Assembly (NCBI RefSeq): GCF_010093535.1
Contig: NW_022985188.1
Span: forward strand, 351,345-404,947
Length of the DNA: 53,603 nt
Reading direction: 5' to 3'
Source of the DNA: Lindgomyces ingoldianus
Taxonomy: Eukaryota > Ascomycota > Dothideomycetes > Pleosporales > Lindgomycetaceae
Shown here piece after piece: positions 23,255 to 35,969 of the stretch. The notes below the pieces were generated by a model. It made no database searches. It saw only the letters and a list, made by a program, of their open reading frames with translations, and was not told where the DNA came from. Both the position numbers and the translations under genes were made by a program. The first letter of the stretch is position 1. The number at the start of each line of letters is the position of its first letter.

Positions 23255-24700
23255 GCTATGACACGAGAGGGTAGCCTGCATGATACATAAACCCCGGGCC
23301 TGGGGAAGGAACGGATAGGAAAGGGATAGGGTGGGAAAGGCATACCTGAGTTGTTCTTTTATTGGCGTTTGGCAAGCCTGGCTTGACATCTTTCCATTCC
23401 ATCTTTCTAGAATTATAGGGTGGCGTGGATTTGGGTTCCTGGAAACCCTCCTAACGACGTAAAGGCGGCAAACGATACAAGTGCACGAATAATCAATCCT
23501 ACTTCCAACATCCCACCCATTTCTATTCTCCATCCATCACAGAGATAGATGGCTCAACCTCAAGCCTTAAAGACCATAACCATTTCAACAACTCCTAACA
23601 GACTCCAATTCTATTGTATGGGGGTAGACATCGTTCAAAACACCCACGTAAACTGGGGATAACTACATGGAAAGCAATTCTAGTCAACACTTGTTCCTTG
23701 TAGAGCCGTGATCCGGGGTTTCTCTCCCAGTTCGAATCTCGTTGGTAGATGGCACGTATTTGAAAAGCTGTCATGTCTTTTGATATTTTATGTCACAAGC
23801 TTTTCACATAACGGGTATTCTCACACTCCTCGCACTCTTTATATTACTATCTTAAATTCAACGATACTAATTCTTCAAACACCAATCTCAAGAAGGCCAA
23901 GAATATGAGTAAATACTAACTACAGTGATACTGACTCTCTCGATACCAATCCCCGCAAAATCATGCATATATACCTATATCGTTTGTTGGCCGAAAATTG
24001 ATTGAAGATCCTCATCCTGACCCGCTATGTATGTAGTTGTGCGTGTGTTATCATGTAGAAGAAGAGACTGAAGTTACCAATCAAAAGCAGTACCCGCCCG
24101 TAATTGATTTCCCATTGGATCCAAAAAAGCTGCCCGAGAGCTACCCATTTCCGCCAGCGCCCCACCTGGTTCTTGTGCCCACCGAACCACCCCAAACGCA
24201 CGCTATGCCACTCAACTTTGTCGAAGAAAATTTCAGCGCAGATCAGAGAAGTCTCGGGGGGTTAAAATGACAGAGGTCGAAAGTAAATGTGTAGGAAGGA
24301 AAAGCAAGGCCAATCTTGGGAGAGGAAAGAACAGAGTAGCAGAACAAAAACAGGTGGTAAGAAAGATGAACACTCCTCCACGCAAATCTGAATCCAAAAC
24401 CAGCAAACCTGCCTGTGCCACCGGTATCCGTACTTTTCACCAGGCTTTTAGTTTTGATCCCCCGAACACCATCAGTCCGTTGAAAGGTATCAAACTCCCG
24501 TCATCCGAAAAATCTCCAGTCTATAACCCCCGCCTCCCGTTCCATGCCACGTAGCCTGAAAATGCCACAGATCTTTACCAATCTGAATGAGAAACTCCAA
24601 AACATTCTTCGCCAGCCAGTACGAATGTAACCGTTCCATGCCAAAAGCTCTTGTGTAAGATCCATGCTCCCCGGGCTAATACCTGATATGTACGGGACTC
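23255..24700. other. Convergent intergenic region, YCG1 / NRP1-like
   Basis: About 1.45 kb between two converging stop codons. Plus frames at 24037-24270 and 24267-24554 are open for 77 and 95 codons but lack family-like sequence or splice partners. A TTCGAATC motif at about 23732 resembles a tRNA B box, but no matching A box or acceptor stem is present. Most of the stretch is probably 3' untranslated sequence. Confidence 0.5.
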
Positions 24701-26725
24701 TTACGCTGGAGACTTGCTCGCAGAATTTGAGACATCACGACGGTTATCATTCATCGACAGCCCGCCGAGACCAGTTGAGAGGAAAGAGAAGGGGTCGTTA
24801 CGACCATCATTGAAGCCACCATTAGACATGCCAGCTGGCGTCGGGTACTGGTCAGCGGCGGTGAAGGCAGCTTCAGCGGAGCGGCTATCGAAAGGAGTGG
24901 AGTGCATTCCACCGTTCGGGACATATTGAGTGCCCATTGGAGGATACGGGCTCGCTGCACCAATCCCAGAGGGAAGAGCATAGGAGCTTGGAGGCCCGCC
25001 AAACTGTTGCCCAGGGAAGCCAGGACCCGAACCAAAAGCAGCAGCACCGTAGGGACCACCTCCAGGAGTGCCGCCCATCGATGGCGGCCCCATACCGAAG
25101 CTTGAGGGGGTGTCCATGGGAGATGGGAAGGCAGTATCCGCAACCACAGCGGCACCAGCACGGCTGGCACCACAGCGCAAGCACTGGACATTTTTGGCAA
25201 AATTGTGGTATCCACACCCATCGTGGCCGCACTTCCAGTCACCGGCACGGAAAGGAACCACCCCACCAGTATTACCACGCATATGGCCGCCGCCCATGCC
25301 GTGTCCGTGACCCATGTGGTGAGTAGGAGGCATCATTGAGGGGTGGTTGTACCCGTACTGGTAGGCCATTGGGTCTCCTCCAGGCGGGCCCTGGGACATG
25401 GCAGGGAACGAGCATCGGAAGCAGGCGGTTCGTCGCTGGAAATTGGAGAAGCCGCATGACGGGCAGTTCCAGTCACCGGGGCGAGGTCGGTTCTTGCTGG
25501 GTGGAAACGGTGTCAGAATATCGGCGGCACGGTCCAAGACACGGCTAGAGGAGGGAGAAACCTCAATGGCTTTCTCATTGAGAGCACGGCCATTCATGCA
25601 TAAGCTCTCAGCAGCCTGGCGAAATGATTAGGGAGCATACGAGGTAAGGAGCGTAGGGTATAACGTACCTCCTCGTGGGATGAAAAGACGGCAAAGCCAG
25701 ACCCTGTGGGTTTATGTTGGTCGGGGGTGCGTAGAGTCCAAAAGGCGATAGGACGACCGCCAAATTGAGTGAACCAACTCTCGAGTTCAGACTGTGTGGT
25801 GTCATGGGGCAAACCGCTCATGTGCAGGATTTTGCTCCGCTCGGAGAGGAATGCTCGGACGTCGGCACGGGCATCCATGGGCCTAGAAAGAACGTCGGGA
25901 TGATCTGAAGGCGGTTGGGATTTGCGGATGAGGCCTCGAAGAACTCGTGCAAGCGTCACCGCCTCTTCCATGGCCCGTCTCGGGGAAGCAGGAGCCAAAG
26001 CCTGGAGGTGAAAGGGTAGGTTGTGTTTAATTGGCGCCGAGGACTGGACAGGCTCAACCTCGAGGGCAGCACATATATTGGCGAGTGCACTTGACCCAAA
26101 GGGCAGCGACTCCGGGTGGTGGGCTTGCCAACGCTGATATTCGGTGCGGAGGTCGAAGGTACGGGAGTGTTGGAGATATGGAGGAAGCACAACTGCCTTA
26201 TCACGAGCTTCCCGGGGCAATTGCACACGCAGATCCCAAGAGTCCAAAGTCACGAAAGCAAATTCGAGATTTTTAGGGAGGAGGTGCTCCTGGGCAAACC
26301 CGTCGAAGCGGTTAACGGCATCACGGAAGGTTCCGGCGTTGCGGACCTGGTCCCAAGTAAGCGTGGTCAAACTGGCTGTGAGAAAATTTGCGTTAGCCAA
26401 TTCTCTGTGGAGACTGCAGATGGAGTGGTTCCACTTACTACACAGCGCAGTGATAGGAGTATTGACTGGTTTCACTAAAACACTTTCACGGTGGAGCTAA
26501 GTGACGTGCGTCAATATGGGTGAAAGAGTTGGGAGAGGGGGAGGCCGAGGGTCTTACTTCTTCGCAGGATTTAGCATCAAGCAGAATCCACCCTAGCTCA
26601 ATGACTTCTGCTGAGTCTTTGGTCACATATACGCCGTGTTCGTCACATGTGGTCGCTACGTGGATGACGACGTACCGCTCGAGAGCGGGTGTCTGATTTG
26701 GTTGGGCGGGCATAGCGTTGCTCAT
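24701..26725 (-). CDS. NRP1: NRP1-like RNA-binding protein: exonuclease-fold, RRM and two RanBP2 zinc fingers
   Basis: Four exons, 26725-26558, 26496-26439, 26375-25669 and 25615-24701, give 615 residues. Splices restore CEE-LHRESVLVKPVNTP, ALC-T-SLTTLTWDQV and SHEE-AAESLCMNG. Residues about 15-230 have the layout of a DEDD 3'-5' exonuclease domain. An RRM follows (SKILHMSGLP ... GFAVFSSHEEAAESLCMNGR). Two RanBP2-type zinc fingers have spacing C-x2-C-x10-C-x2-C (from about 362) and C-x4-C-x10-C-x2-C (from about 440). The tail is rich in Gly, Pro, Met, Ser and His. Yeast Nrp1, with RRM and RanBP2 fingers, is found in stress granules. The exonuclease motif I reads VVIHVATT instead of D-x-E, so catalysis looks lost. 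Confidence 0.88.
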
Positions 26726-28661
26726 TGTGAGTCGACGATGATGTCTCAGTTGTCTCGAATGGATAAGTGACGGTGGTGAGAGGCGCCGCTGTTGTTGACG
26801 TCAAGATTGTAGCTAGAGGAAGGTGTGAGGGCGGAGGTGGAGAGGGGGGTGGAAGGAGCGGGTGAGGGCGAGGAAGGAGCGATGGAGGTGAGGACGTCAG
26901 CGGATAGCAGGCCCTGGACTGAATGGAGCCACTTGGACGGATAGCAGCTGTCAAAGTGCTAAGTACCTTTAAAGGTGAGAGACAGGCGATGGGCCAAGTG
27001 GGTGGTGAAGGAAGAGTTGTTGTGAAGCGCGGAGGATGAAAAAGGCTGCTTGCCCAACGGTGCAGATGCAGTTCCACGGCTCCTCGCTCCTTGGACTCGT
27101 CACGGCTTGTTCCAAAGCAGATTATTCTATGGTTTCGCTACGAACGCTCGGGAGAAGCTAAAACGGCCCAGCGATGCTGCTTGGCCGGGAGCTGGACAAC
27201 CGTGCTGCAGGCCATGTCATAGCACCAAAATACAGCCCTTCGCCGCCCATAAATAGGCGCAGCGTCTGCCATTCCTCCGTCAATTTTTTCGGCGCCCTCA
27301 CCTTGGGTGCATATCCACCAGCGGCGAGGGCTGCAGAGCTGCACCTTCCGTGCGAATGCAGCGGGGGCAGGAGCTCTCTCCTCGCTCGGCAGGCATGCTC
27401 CGCCGCTGTGATTGGCACTCTGAAACGCACCAGAACACCCTCTGAATGACGGCACGCGTCTTGTCGAACAGCTTCCGCGTGGTGCTTCGCCGCCTCGGTG
27501 TACCACCATGTGCTCCCATCGAGTATTGATTGATAAATATATGCTGTATCGCTACTGTAGCTTTTGATATAACTTACCTATTCAATAATGCAAGCCCACA
27601 GCTCTGTGTCTGTTACTATACACACATTGGAAACAACTACCTCGGGCGGACAGCGCGGGGACACTGCAAACCGTGGGCAGGGTTCAAGGAAGCTGTCCTC
27701 CAAGTCTGCTTCGCTGGCTCACTTGTTACTTGCCAGATGGATAATTCGGGATGTGCCCCAAGTGGGCACGTATCTGGCGCTGCATATTGCCCCTTCAATA
27801 ATGCAGCAAGCCCTTGGACAGCACAGCCAGACCCAAAAGAAAGGTGGTGACAGCCCAAATCACTGTCTTATAAATTTCTGTCTCCTTTCATGTCCACACT
27901 GGCCGTGGCTTACCCCTGGCGATCAACGTGACGGCGCTAACCCTTTCTGGTGAAACCCCGTGACGTCTAGCCTTGCGTTGCCATTCACCAACGGCCACCT
28001 CATGCCTCCGAGGGCTCCCACCGTTAGGGAGCAAACCGGCACCTAGTGGATGACACGCTTGCCACACTGCTGGTTCTGCCTCTGTCGCACTCCTAGCACG
28101 CTGGCTGGCTGATGATTGGTGCTGCTCACGACCCTGAAGAGTACTAGAGTTCGGGATTCTCATTGATATGTGAAGCTGTGAGACTCCCTTTTCACTCTTC
28201 AGAGGGTTTGCCCCCCCTTGAACACATCCACCTCTCATCGTCTTTAAAACGCCCCTCAGGCGCCACGCAGCGCGTTTACTCGTTGGCCGCGTGACACAGT
28301 CGCCGCATTGCCCTGATCGCACCGCATCGTGGCCTATCCCCAATTCATTTCTCTTCGTTCCCGGCACAAAGCGCATCGTCCAGGTATCTGGTTTCTTTAT
28401 TGCTGCCTCAGAGCCGCAGCCGACGATTCGCCGGGTAGCAGGCTGTGAATGAAGCATGTCTCGGCATCGTTTCTCGTCGTCCCCGCGGGACGCGGAGCTC
28501 CAGCATCACCGCAAGTAGGTAGCAGCAGATAATGAGCTCGGGACTGCCTTGTCACCCACCCTCGTCCACCCCTCCTCCGCCACCGCAAATCTGCCCGCGC
28601 CCACAGCTCATGCTTAATTGCCCAATCTAATCTGATCAGCAGTTCACTCTCGTGTCGCATC
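26726..28661. other. Divergent intergenic region, NRP1-like / F-box gene
   Basis: About 1.9 kb between diverging starts. Long open frames occur (minus 27888-28457, minus 27138-27509, minus 26643-27077), but their composition is typical of GC-rich non-coding sequence and no domain is visible. Pyrimidine-rich and purine-rich stretches near 26800-26900 and a CATAAATA at about 27248 suit promoter sequence. I see no RNA gene. Confidence 0.5.
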
Positions 28662-30396
28662 ATGGGTTTCATGAAGCGTTTCCGCTCCAAGCAGAAGCTC
28701 AAGGATAAAGAGCATCCTCAGCTCCGCAGCTACGCCTACGAGTTCCCCGCCGTCTACACCGGCCCCGACTGCACCGCGCGCCTAGACGACAAGATATTGC
28801 GCCGCATCCTGGAATATGTGTGCCCGCACGCGATTGACGACAGCTACGACGCGAGCGAGCTCTTCGGCACTGAGGGCTGCATGACGTGCGACACAAGGGA
28901 CCTGGCCCACTGCGCCCTTACCAAACGACAGTGGTATGGAGTTGCTGCAGGCCTTCTGTGCGTCCCCACACCCTTACCGGCGTGGGATCCATGTGCTGAC
29001 CGCCGGTAGATACAAGAGCATCCGAATTGATGCCGTTCACTATTGCGAGCTCGAGGAAGTCTACGCCGAACAGCGCCGCCGCAAGTCGCGAGGCCATGAC
29101 CCAATTGATCCCCCGACAGAGCGACTGCGCCAGCTCTGCCGCACAGTGCGAGACAATAGCTACATAGCTCAGAGGGTCCACTTCCTGAAGCTCCCGTACA
29201 TGACCCGTGAGGGCTGCAAGGCTGATCTGGCGCGAACGGTCTCGGTCCTGCCGAACCTCGAATATGTCGATCTACCCGATGGCTTCTTCACCGGCGAGGC
29301 TGCATCTCACACACTGAGGCAGGAATTGCAGGCGCGGTGCCCGCGTATTCGGAAGATGCGGTACAACGAGGGGAGCGAACAGCTGCTGGAGAGTCTCTTG
29401 CAAGGCTACTGGAGGGAGCTTCGCGTGGTGGAGATCTCAAAGATTCAATTTGAGCCGACTGTGCTCAGGCGTATCTTTGGCCTTCTCCCATGGCTTAGTG
29501 ACGTCTCGTTCGAGCATCTGCCGTGGCTAGGCGACAGCATTTTCCACTCCGCTGCCGGCATTCCCGACTTCCCCGCTCTCGATACTTTGACGCTGAAGAA
29601 AATCAGAAATGTCACACAGCAAGGGCTCGCGCAGTATCTATCGACCCCTCTCTGTCGGGACACTTTGAAGACGATCAACATCAAAGACTGCGCTGGCATT
29701 CCAGTGTCAGCTCTTCATAGCATACTCTGGGCAGGGACAGGTCTCGAGCACATGACTTACATTGCGACGGTCTCTGCCGCTCTCCCAATCGATCCGCTTC
29801 CACCACTTGCCTCCATCTCCCTCCGCGTCCTAAACTTCGAAATCACCTCCAGCGCTTCGAACCAGCATTCCATGTATCCTCCGGCCGCATCGTACTACCA
29901 ATACCTCACCACATCCTTAATGTCAAGCTCCCTCCCCACACTGCGCCAGCTCTACGTTCTCGACCCCGATTTCGCCGAATCCCTGACCTTGGCACCCCCA
30001 ATTCGCCCCTTTGCTGATTCTCCACACCACACTCCTCGTGGCTTTAACCAGCCGCTTGAAGTGTTCTCCAAAGGTCTCGACGAACTGGACTGGGTATTTA
30101 CTTCCGTCATGCCTGCTGACGCCTACGGTCGACGAGGCTCCATGTCAGGAGGCCGTCCGCTGAGTAGCTACTCGGCTAGCAAGGGGCTCGGGCCGCAATG
30201 GGGCGGCGAGTCTCGGAAATCTATTGTCGTTCCGAATGGATTTGGTGGGTTCTTGGCAATCCCTGCCGACGATGAGCGCCCCAAGAGCGCTGGCAACATT
30301 AGTACCTCATACCACAATGGCACAGGAAACCGGGGGAGTTGGTTCACTCATACTGGTAGAGAGAAGAGAGGCTCGCGGGCGGATCTCTGGCGTTAA
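28662..30396 (+). CDS. F-box / leucine-rich-repeat-like protein
   Basis: Exons 28662-28957 and 29010-30396 (intron GTGCGT...TAG, 52 nt) give 560 residues; the junction completes Leu in VAAGLLYKSIRIDAVHYC. The N-terminus is basic (MGFMKRFRSKQKLKDKEH). An F-box-like segment, ARLDDKILRRILEYVCP ... DLAHCALTKRQWYGVAAGLLY, spans about 38-100. Leucine-rich-type repeats follow (LPNLEYVDLPDGFF, LRVVEISKIQF, FPALDTLTLKKIRNVTQQGL, TLKTINIKDCAGIP). The C-terminal about 110 residues are Ser/Gly-rich and disordered. Such proteins usually recruit substrates to SCF ubiquitin ligases; the target is unknown. The F-box call is by pattern and moderately sure. Confidence 0.85.
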
Positions 30397-31121
30397 GATT
30401 GGATATTACGACCGCGGTAAAAGAAGTTTACTTGCAGATTCACGAGGATGATTTGCATACCTGGGCAGTGTGCTAAATCTCTCCAACTCCTTTGGAAAAG
30501 GCAGGCATATACTGGATTGGCACACTATTTCCTTCTGTTTTTATGGGCCCATCCCTTCAGCTTTCCAGCCATCCTTCGCTGCTTTCCCTTTTCTATTCTG
30601 TTTAATACCCCTTTGCTTACCTTCATTGCAAAATCGCCCAGGTGGGCAATCCAAAGTTCCCTCTAGCGGTGGCGAGTGAGACCAGGTTGCCCAGTTCTCT
30701 TTATACAACTTTTCTTCTTTTCTTTTGTTCTTTTCACACACACTGGCTGGTGGGAAATGGCGGGTCGGGATGGCATGACATGGGAACGGCAATGGAATAA
30801 CGACAACTACCATCTTAATACCTACAGACTACATGCAGATGATTGAGCGTGCTAGAGAAGAGCAGGGATGAGACGAGAGAATACGACCAGATGTGGGCGG
30901 CAAATCTTGTATACTAGACTTTTTCGTATCGCGAAAATGCAAATGCAGACCACAGTATCTTAAATGCTTTGAGAGCAGAGCTAACACGCATGCATTTGTA
31001 GTTGAGATGGATGCATACAGAATTTGGAAGTGGAGGGGGAGATTTAGGGCGTGGTAGTAAGTATTTCCACAAATATCAGGTACGATATCCTATCCCGTTT
31101 CCTTCCCACCTACACACCTAG
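30397..31121. other. Convergent intergenic region, F-box / GT25
   Basis: 725 bp of 3' flanks. A T/C-rich run lies at about 30700-30735. I see no gene, RNA or repeat family. Confidence 0.5.
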
Positions 31122-32639
31122 TTAATACACCGCAGCAGCGGCAGAAACATCCTCATCCATCCAATCCACAAGACACTGCCCCTTCCTCCCCACAACCTCC
31201 TTCAACCACTCCACCGTCTCTTCCTCCTCGCCATAAAACCCCGGGTGTCGTGCTCTGCAGCCGATATTCCTCGTCCTCCCATTCAACCTCTTCACCCCTC
31301 CTATCTCACTCTCTCCAGCATCTGCACCCCTCCCTCCTTTCCCAAAATCCACGTTCTCAATTTCGCTGTCCGCATCCACGTGATGAAATAACTCGGGACT
31401 AATCGAATAGCACAACCAACCATGATCACGACATGCCTCCAGGATTCGAACGTCAAAGGCTTGGCATCCGCCCTCCCCTTCCGTGGCATAGGAGTCCAGG
31501 ATGCGTTGCGCGGAGGCTCTGGTTACGGCATATCCGAAGGTGCAGAAGGGGGAGTGCGAGCGGTGGGTTAGGCGAGTGGATTCTGGGACGCCGAGGACGC
31601 CGAGAGCTTGGCTTGTTGCGGGATAGAGCGAAGAGAGGGGTGGGACCGATGAGTCTTGGTAGGCGACGTGGGCGTAGGTGGCGAGGGACGATGGGGGAAG
31701 GAAGTCTCCACAGTGGCCGAGGTAGAGTATTTCCCAGGTGGACGGGTCACTCCAGTAGGCGGTGGATGTGGATGGGGAAAAGGGGTGCGGGGTGGACGAA
31801 TTAGAGAGGAGGTGCCGGATGGAAGATGCGGCAAGTGGGATTTGAGATGAGAGGAGTCGGATGTCCCAGTCTACATCGTCTTCGAGAATGAGAGCTGTTG
31901 TGAGGGGCGTGGATAAAAACCTGGTCGGTTAGTTGAAGATTTAGAGATGTGAGGATTGGTAGTCTTGCTGGGCGTTCCAATGCGCGGCAAATTACAGGTG
32001 CAAATAGTAAGCTGCGATTAAGAAATTGATGTCGTGCTAGGGATGTGAGAGAGAAAAATATCAGAAGTAGTCAGGGTGAAGCAGAAAAAAGAGCGGATAC
32101 AATACCAAATCAGAGATTACTATGTATGCATCGCAGACTTGAATTCGGGACGGAAAGGACGAGGCATTGGTGGTAATGGCTTGCAGAGCTGGGAGAGAGT
32201 GGGAGAAATACCATTTGAGAGCATTCAAATGCCCCATCCAGGCCATAGCAGAGCCCTTCGAGATCCTTGAGCCTTCTTTCGCCCTAAAAGCCCGCACATC
32301 TTCATCGGTCCACGTTGGCTGTTCCGGAATCGTGATATCGAGACCCGTTAGATTGGCAGCATAGAGCAGATCGTTGCGTCTTGGTGACTTGGCGGAAGAT
32401 ACGGCGATGACAGCGCCAAACTGCAACAGACGGTCAGTTTACATCATTAGTAGGCAATTAAAACATTTTGGTGGTTGATGGATTCCTACGCCCAGTGTCG
32501 CGTTCGCAGCTGAAGTCGACGGTGCGTTCCCAATTGGGAATAGCGAGCCGCGAGTGCTGGCATAATGCATGAAGGCAGCGAAAGAGGCTACAGCAAACAG
32601 GCCGAGAAAAAGCACATGGCGCTTCTGCTGCACGTCCAT
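31122..32639 (-). CDS. GT25-type glycosyltransferase, type II membrane protein
   Basis: Exons 32639-32490, 32420-32212 and 31920-31122 give 385 residues. The start at 32639 (MDVQQKRH) places a single membrane anchor, VLFLGLFAVASFAAFMHY, at about 9-26, so the catalytic part should face the Golgi or ER lumen; the open frame upstream of it has no ATG. Splices restore TLG-FGAVIAVSSAKSPRRN and NALKW-FLSTPLTTALILEDDVDWDI. FGAVIAVSSAKSPRRNDLLYAA and ALILEDDVDWD with an acidic metal-binding EDD are the marks of fungal family 25 (LPS-type) glycosyltransferases. The second intron is unusually long at 291 nt; a missed small exon is possible but not needed. Donor and acceptor sugars are unknown. Confidence 0.85.
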
Positions 32640-33069
32640 GGCGAAGGGTTTGTCTGTGAACAGCCTGATGGCCTCGACAGCTGGTGCTGCTGTGGAAATT
32701 GGAGCAGTCTTTGGCGCGGTAGTACTGTCCACTGTGTTCTCAGGACACAGCTGTTTGGCTGGTTTGCTGCCCACCACCTGGGCACAGAGAATGGCTCGGT
32801 GGCTCCCGACAACCGTGTATGCTTATTGCTGGCGCCTGCCAACTACCCCCTAACGCTTCGGGGGTGCGCACCTCTTTAATTAAATGGGCTCGTGAACCCG
32901 GCAACTGGGTGCCAAACGACTTCTAATTAATCCTGAGGTAGATCGTGGCGGATTTTGCTCTGCAGGCTCAGTGCGCGCTCCAGCTCCCCTCCTTCGTCCA
33001 CATTCATGATCCTCCACGCCAGACCTGCGAGCCTGCTGCACTCCTTACTGCGCTCGAGGCTCGCACAAC
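32640..33069. other. Divergent promoter region of GT25 and RA-PH genes
   Basis: 430 bp between diverging starts. Frames on both strands stay open here but start only from non-ATG codons. An AT-rich patch with TTAATTAAA lies near 32876-32884. I see no gene. Confidence 0.45.
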
Positions 33070-35969
33070 ATGGCGGCCGAAACATCTCACCCCCCGCCCG
33101 AGTCGGCGGCCAAATTCTCTAGATACAGAAGCGTGCGTCGCGCGCAGCAGCAGCAGCAGCTTGAGCACTTGACGCACGACCAGGCGACACCACCGATACC
33201 CGCCATGCCTCCAATCGAGCCGCAGAAAGACGCGACCGTCAGCAGGAGCATGTCGCGCTACCATCGCCGGCCAACAACATCTCACTCGGCCACCCACGCC
33301 GCGCCGTCCGTCCGATCTAGTACCGAGCAAGTCCCTCCACTTCCAAGGGTCGCTGCTTCGACCTCGACCTCATCTTCGCGCAACCGCGCTCCCAGTTCCC
33401 CCCAGGCCGTACACAATGGCCAGCCCAGACTCCCAAACACCTCCAAGGCACGCACCGAAGCCACCCCGCTGGTCGAGAAGAGCGCCCGCGGATACGGCCC
33501 GTCCCAGGCTGCGCGCGACGAGGCAAAGCAGCTGATGCAAGCCGAAGCAGAACGGCACCGGCGAATGCAGGAGAAACTTAAGGCTGAAAAGCGCGCGAGA
33601 TTAGAGGCAGAGGAGGCTGAGCGCGCCCGGTTAGAGAGACTGCGCAAAGAAGAGGAGGAGGCCGAGCGCCTGCGGGCACAACGCGAGGCCGAAGAGGCAG
33701 AGCAATTGCGGCGGCAGAAGGAGGAGCAGGACCGCGGCAAGCGATTACAAAAGGCCGAGAGCGCGAGTCGCCTCAAGAAAAGGGAAGAGGAGGAGCGCAA
33801 GGCAAAGTATGAGGAAGCGGCACGGAAGACACCAGCATCTCCACCCGTTTCACCGCCGAGGCATGGGGGGGGCTTTGGCTTATTTAAAAGACGAAAGGAT
33901 GATGCCCCTGGGTCGCCTGAGAGCCCTGCGAAAACAGGAAGGCCACGCCAGACGAGCAATGGGAACCGTGAACATGATACCATTAGGCCTGGAGGGGGGG
34001 GCGCAGTGCTTGGCATCGACGCTCCAATCTCTGCTGTGAACGCCGGTGATAGGGTATAGTTGGTCTTGCTCCTGCCATGGATGAATGCTAATCCGTGCCA
34101 TAGCGTGTCATGGTTGTGTGCAACAAGTCACACATCCTACTCCCTGTAACTCCGACAACTACGCCACTGGACCTCATCAGATCAGCAGCAAACTGTCTTA
34201 CAGAGTCCATCGACGTTCGGACGGCTGTCATTCTCGAATCGTTTCAGAAGGTTGGCTTACAGCGACCCTTGCGGAATTATGAGCATGTGCGAGATGTGAT
34301 GAACTCCTGGGACGATGACAAACAAAACGACCTTTTGATTTCTGACTCTGTAGGCAACAGCATCAATCAGCAGGATCTCCTGGCTTCGCAAGTTCCGGAC
34401 TCAAAACCAGAAGGCATGGGGTGCTACATCCACTACTCTTCAAAGCCTGGAAAGTGGTCCAAGCGCTACTTCACGCTTCGTTCCGATGGACAGCTAGTTA
34501 TGAGCAAGAGCGAGACTTCAAAGGATCATGAGAATATATGCCATCTCTCCGACTTCGACATCTATTCACCCACGGAACGCAAGCTCGCCAAGCAGGTCAA
34601 GCCACCAAAAAAAATTTGTTATGCAGTTAAGAGCCAACAGAAATCCAACATGTTTATGGACGAGTCTCGGTTTGTCCATTTCTTCTGCACGAATGACAAG
34701 CATACAGCATCGTTATTCCATGGGAGCGTGCAAGGCTGGAGAAGCTGGTACCTTAAGCATGTAATGGGTGAGGGCCAAAAGAAATCGAAAGCCGCAGACC
34801 CAGCAGCATTGGCCGGATTCTCGTCCAATCGGAATGTGTCGGGGAGCACTCCAAAGGACGTCGGGTTGTCATCCCATGCACGAAACGCATCTGTGGGGTC
34901 TCATTATCAGCTGGGCTCATTCATGCCATTGCTGGACCTCGATCAATTTGGCAAGGACTCCAAAGATGAGGAAAACTATGTCCCAGGATCATTTCCAGAC
35001 GACGCACCTCTTGCTCGGATGAATACCAGGGCTATGCATGCGAGGAAGATGTCCACTCGAACGAAGGGACCACCACCATTGTCCTACGGCGTGTCCAATG
35101 TTCCTAAAGACAACCCTTCCCCAACAGCTCACCGGCTGAACTCTCTCACGCAGAGTAACTCTTCACATGATGAAAGCGATACGTTTGCTTCTGGCGGTCT
35201 GCTTGGTAGGACTTACATTCAACGACAGAAAACAATGCAGGAACGCGAACATAAGTCTTCAGGGCCATCAGGTGCATTCGCTGAAGGGTCTAATCTCCTC
35301 AACAACATCAACACGGCTTATTTGAACTCTTCGAATGGGGCCTCCGGCCTCGGACGACAGTCCTCAGTCAGAAGCACACATCGACGAACCTCCAGTGATA
35401 TTCAAAGAAGTACATCGACCCGGGTAAAACCAAAGCCTCTGGTTGACCTTACCCCCCAATATCGCGAGCCGCCGCAGCATGCCAACAAAGGGAAGGGTTT
35501 TAACGTGTCGAGCGCAAGCGGACCTCTCATTGAAAATGCAACATCTATAGAAGAAGCTATCAAGATCCCATCTTCTACCGACTGGCGCGCTCGGCCCACT
35601 ACTTCGGCGGGGCGTCAGACTCACGGCACGTACGGAATTGGTCGACATGAGCGTACGCGCTCACTTCGAGGCGGTCAGAACGGGGAAGGACTAGCGGCGT
35701 ATACGGTGAACAACCATTCGGGGGCCCCTGAAGACGACAGCAATGCATTCACGGGCGGTGGACTTTTGGCTCGAGCAAAATTCGGGCAGGGTAGCGTTCC
35801 TGTGGGTCACGGGGTTATGGATGGATCAAAAGCGAGGGGACCTATGCTAGATTTGAGGGAGAATAGCAAATTTGCTTCGGGCAGTTTGCTTGCAGGAGTT
35901 GAGCGGAAGCAGGGTCCAACTGGCCCCGCGTTGGATCGAGATAAGCGGCGGAGTGTGGATTTGGGGTAA
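33070..35969 (+). CDS. Ras-association and PH domain protein with long coiled coil
   Basis: Exons 33070-34053 and 34104-35969 (50-nt intron, GTATAG...TAG) give 949 residues. The order is: a disordered N-terminus with a five-Gln tract coded by CAG repeats (33145-33159); a highly charged coiled coil at about 155-260 built of E, R, K, A and L; a short basic motif GFGLFKRRKDD; a Ras-association-like domain from about 325 (RVMVVCNKSHILLPV ... TAVILESFQKVGL); and a PH domain at about 430-560 (MGCYIHYSSKPGKWSKRYFTLRSDGQLVM ... WRSWYLKHVM). The remainder is Ser-rich and disordered. The RA-PH order recalls the Grb7/RIAM class that couples small GTPases to membranes. The function in fungi is not known to me. 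Confidence 0.85.

Noticed and set aside
23700..23760. AGTTCGAATCTCG on the plus strand, resembling a tRNA T-loop
   Set aside because: No recognisable D-arm, anticodon loop or complementary acceptor ends upstream.
14452..26725. Biosynthetic gene cluster including the cysteine synthase, NPY1 and the nearby GMC oxidoreductase
   Set aside because: No polyketide, peptide or terpene synthase backbone gene is present; the genes are unrelated housekeeping functions in mixed orientation.
27888..28457. 189-codon minus-strand open frame in the NRP1/F-box intergenic region
   Set aside because: Arg/Gly/Ser-rich with no domain, no splice partners and GC-driven openness; more likely promoter sequence.
31433..31850. 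Plus-strand open frames opposite the glycosyltransferase
   Set aside because: Shadows of the minus-strand gene; Arg/Gly/Trp-rich translations without domains.
33282..34016. 244-codon open frame antisense to the RA-PH gene
   Set aside because: It is the complement of a biased Glu/Arg/Ala-coding stretch; its Ser/Cys/Arg-rich translation shows no domain, while the sense strand has a clear gene.
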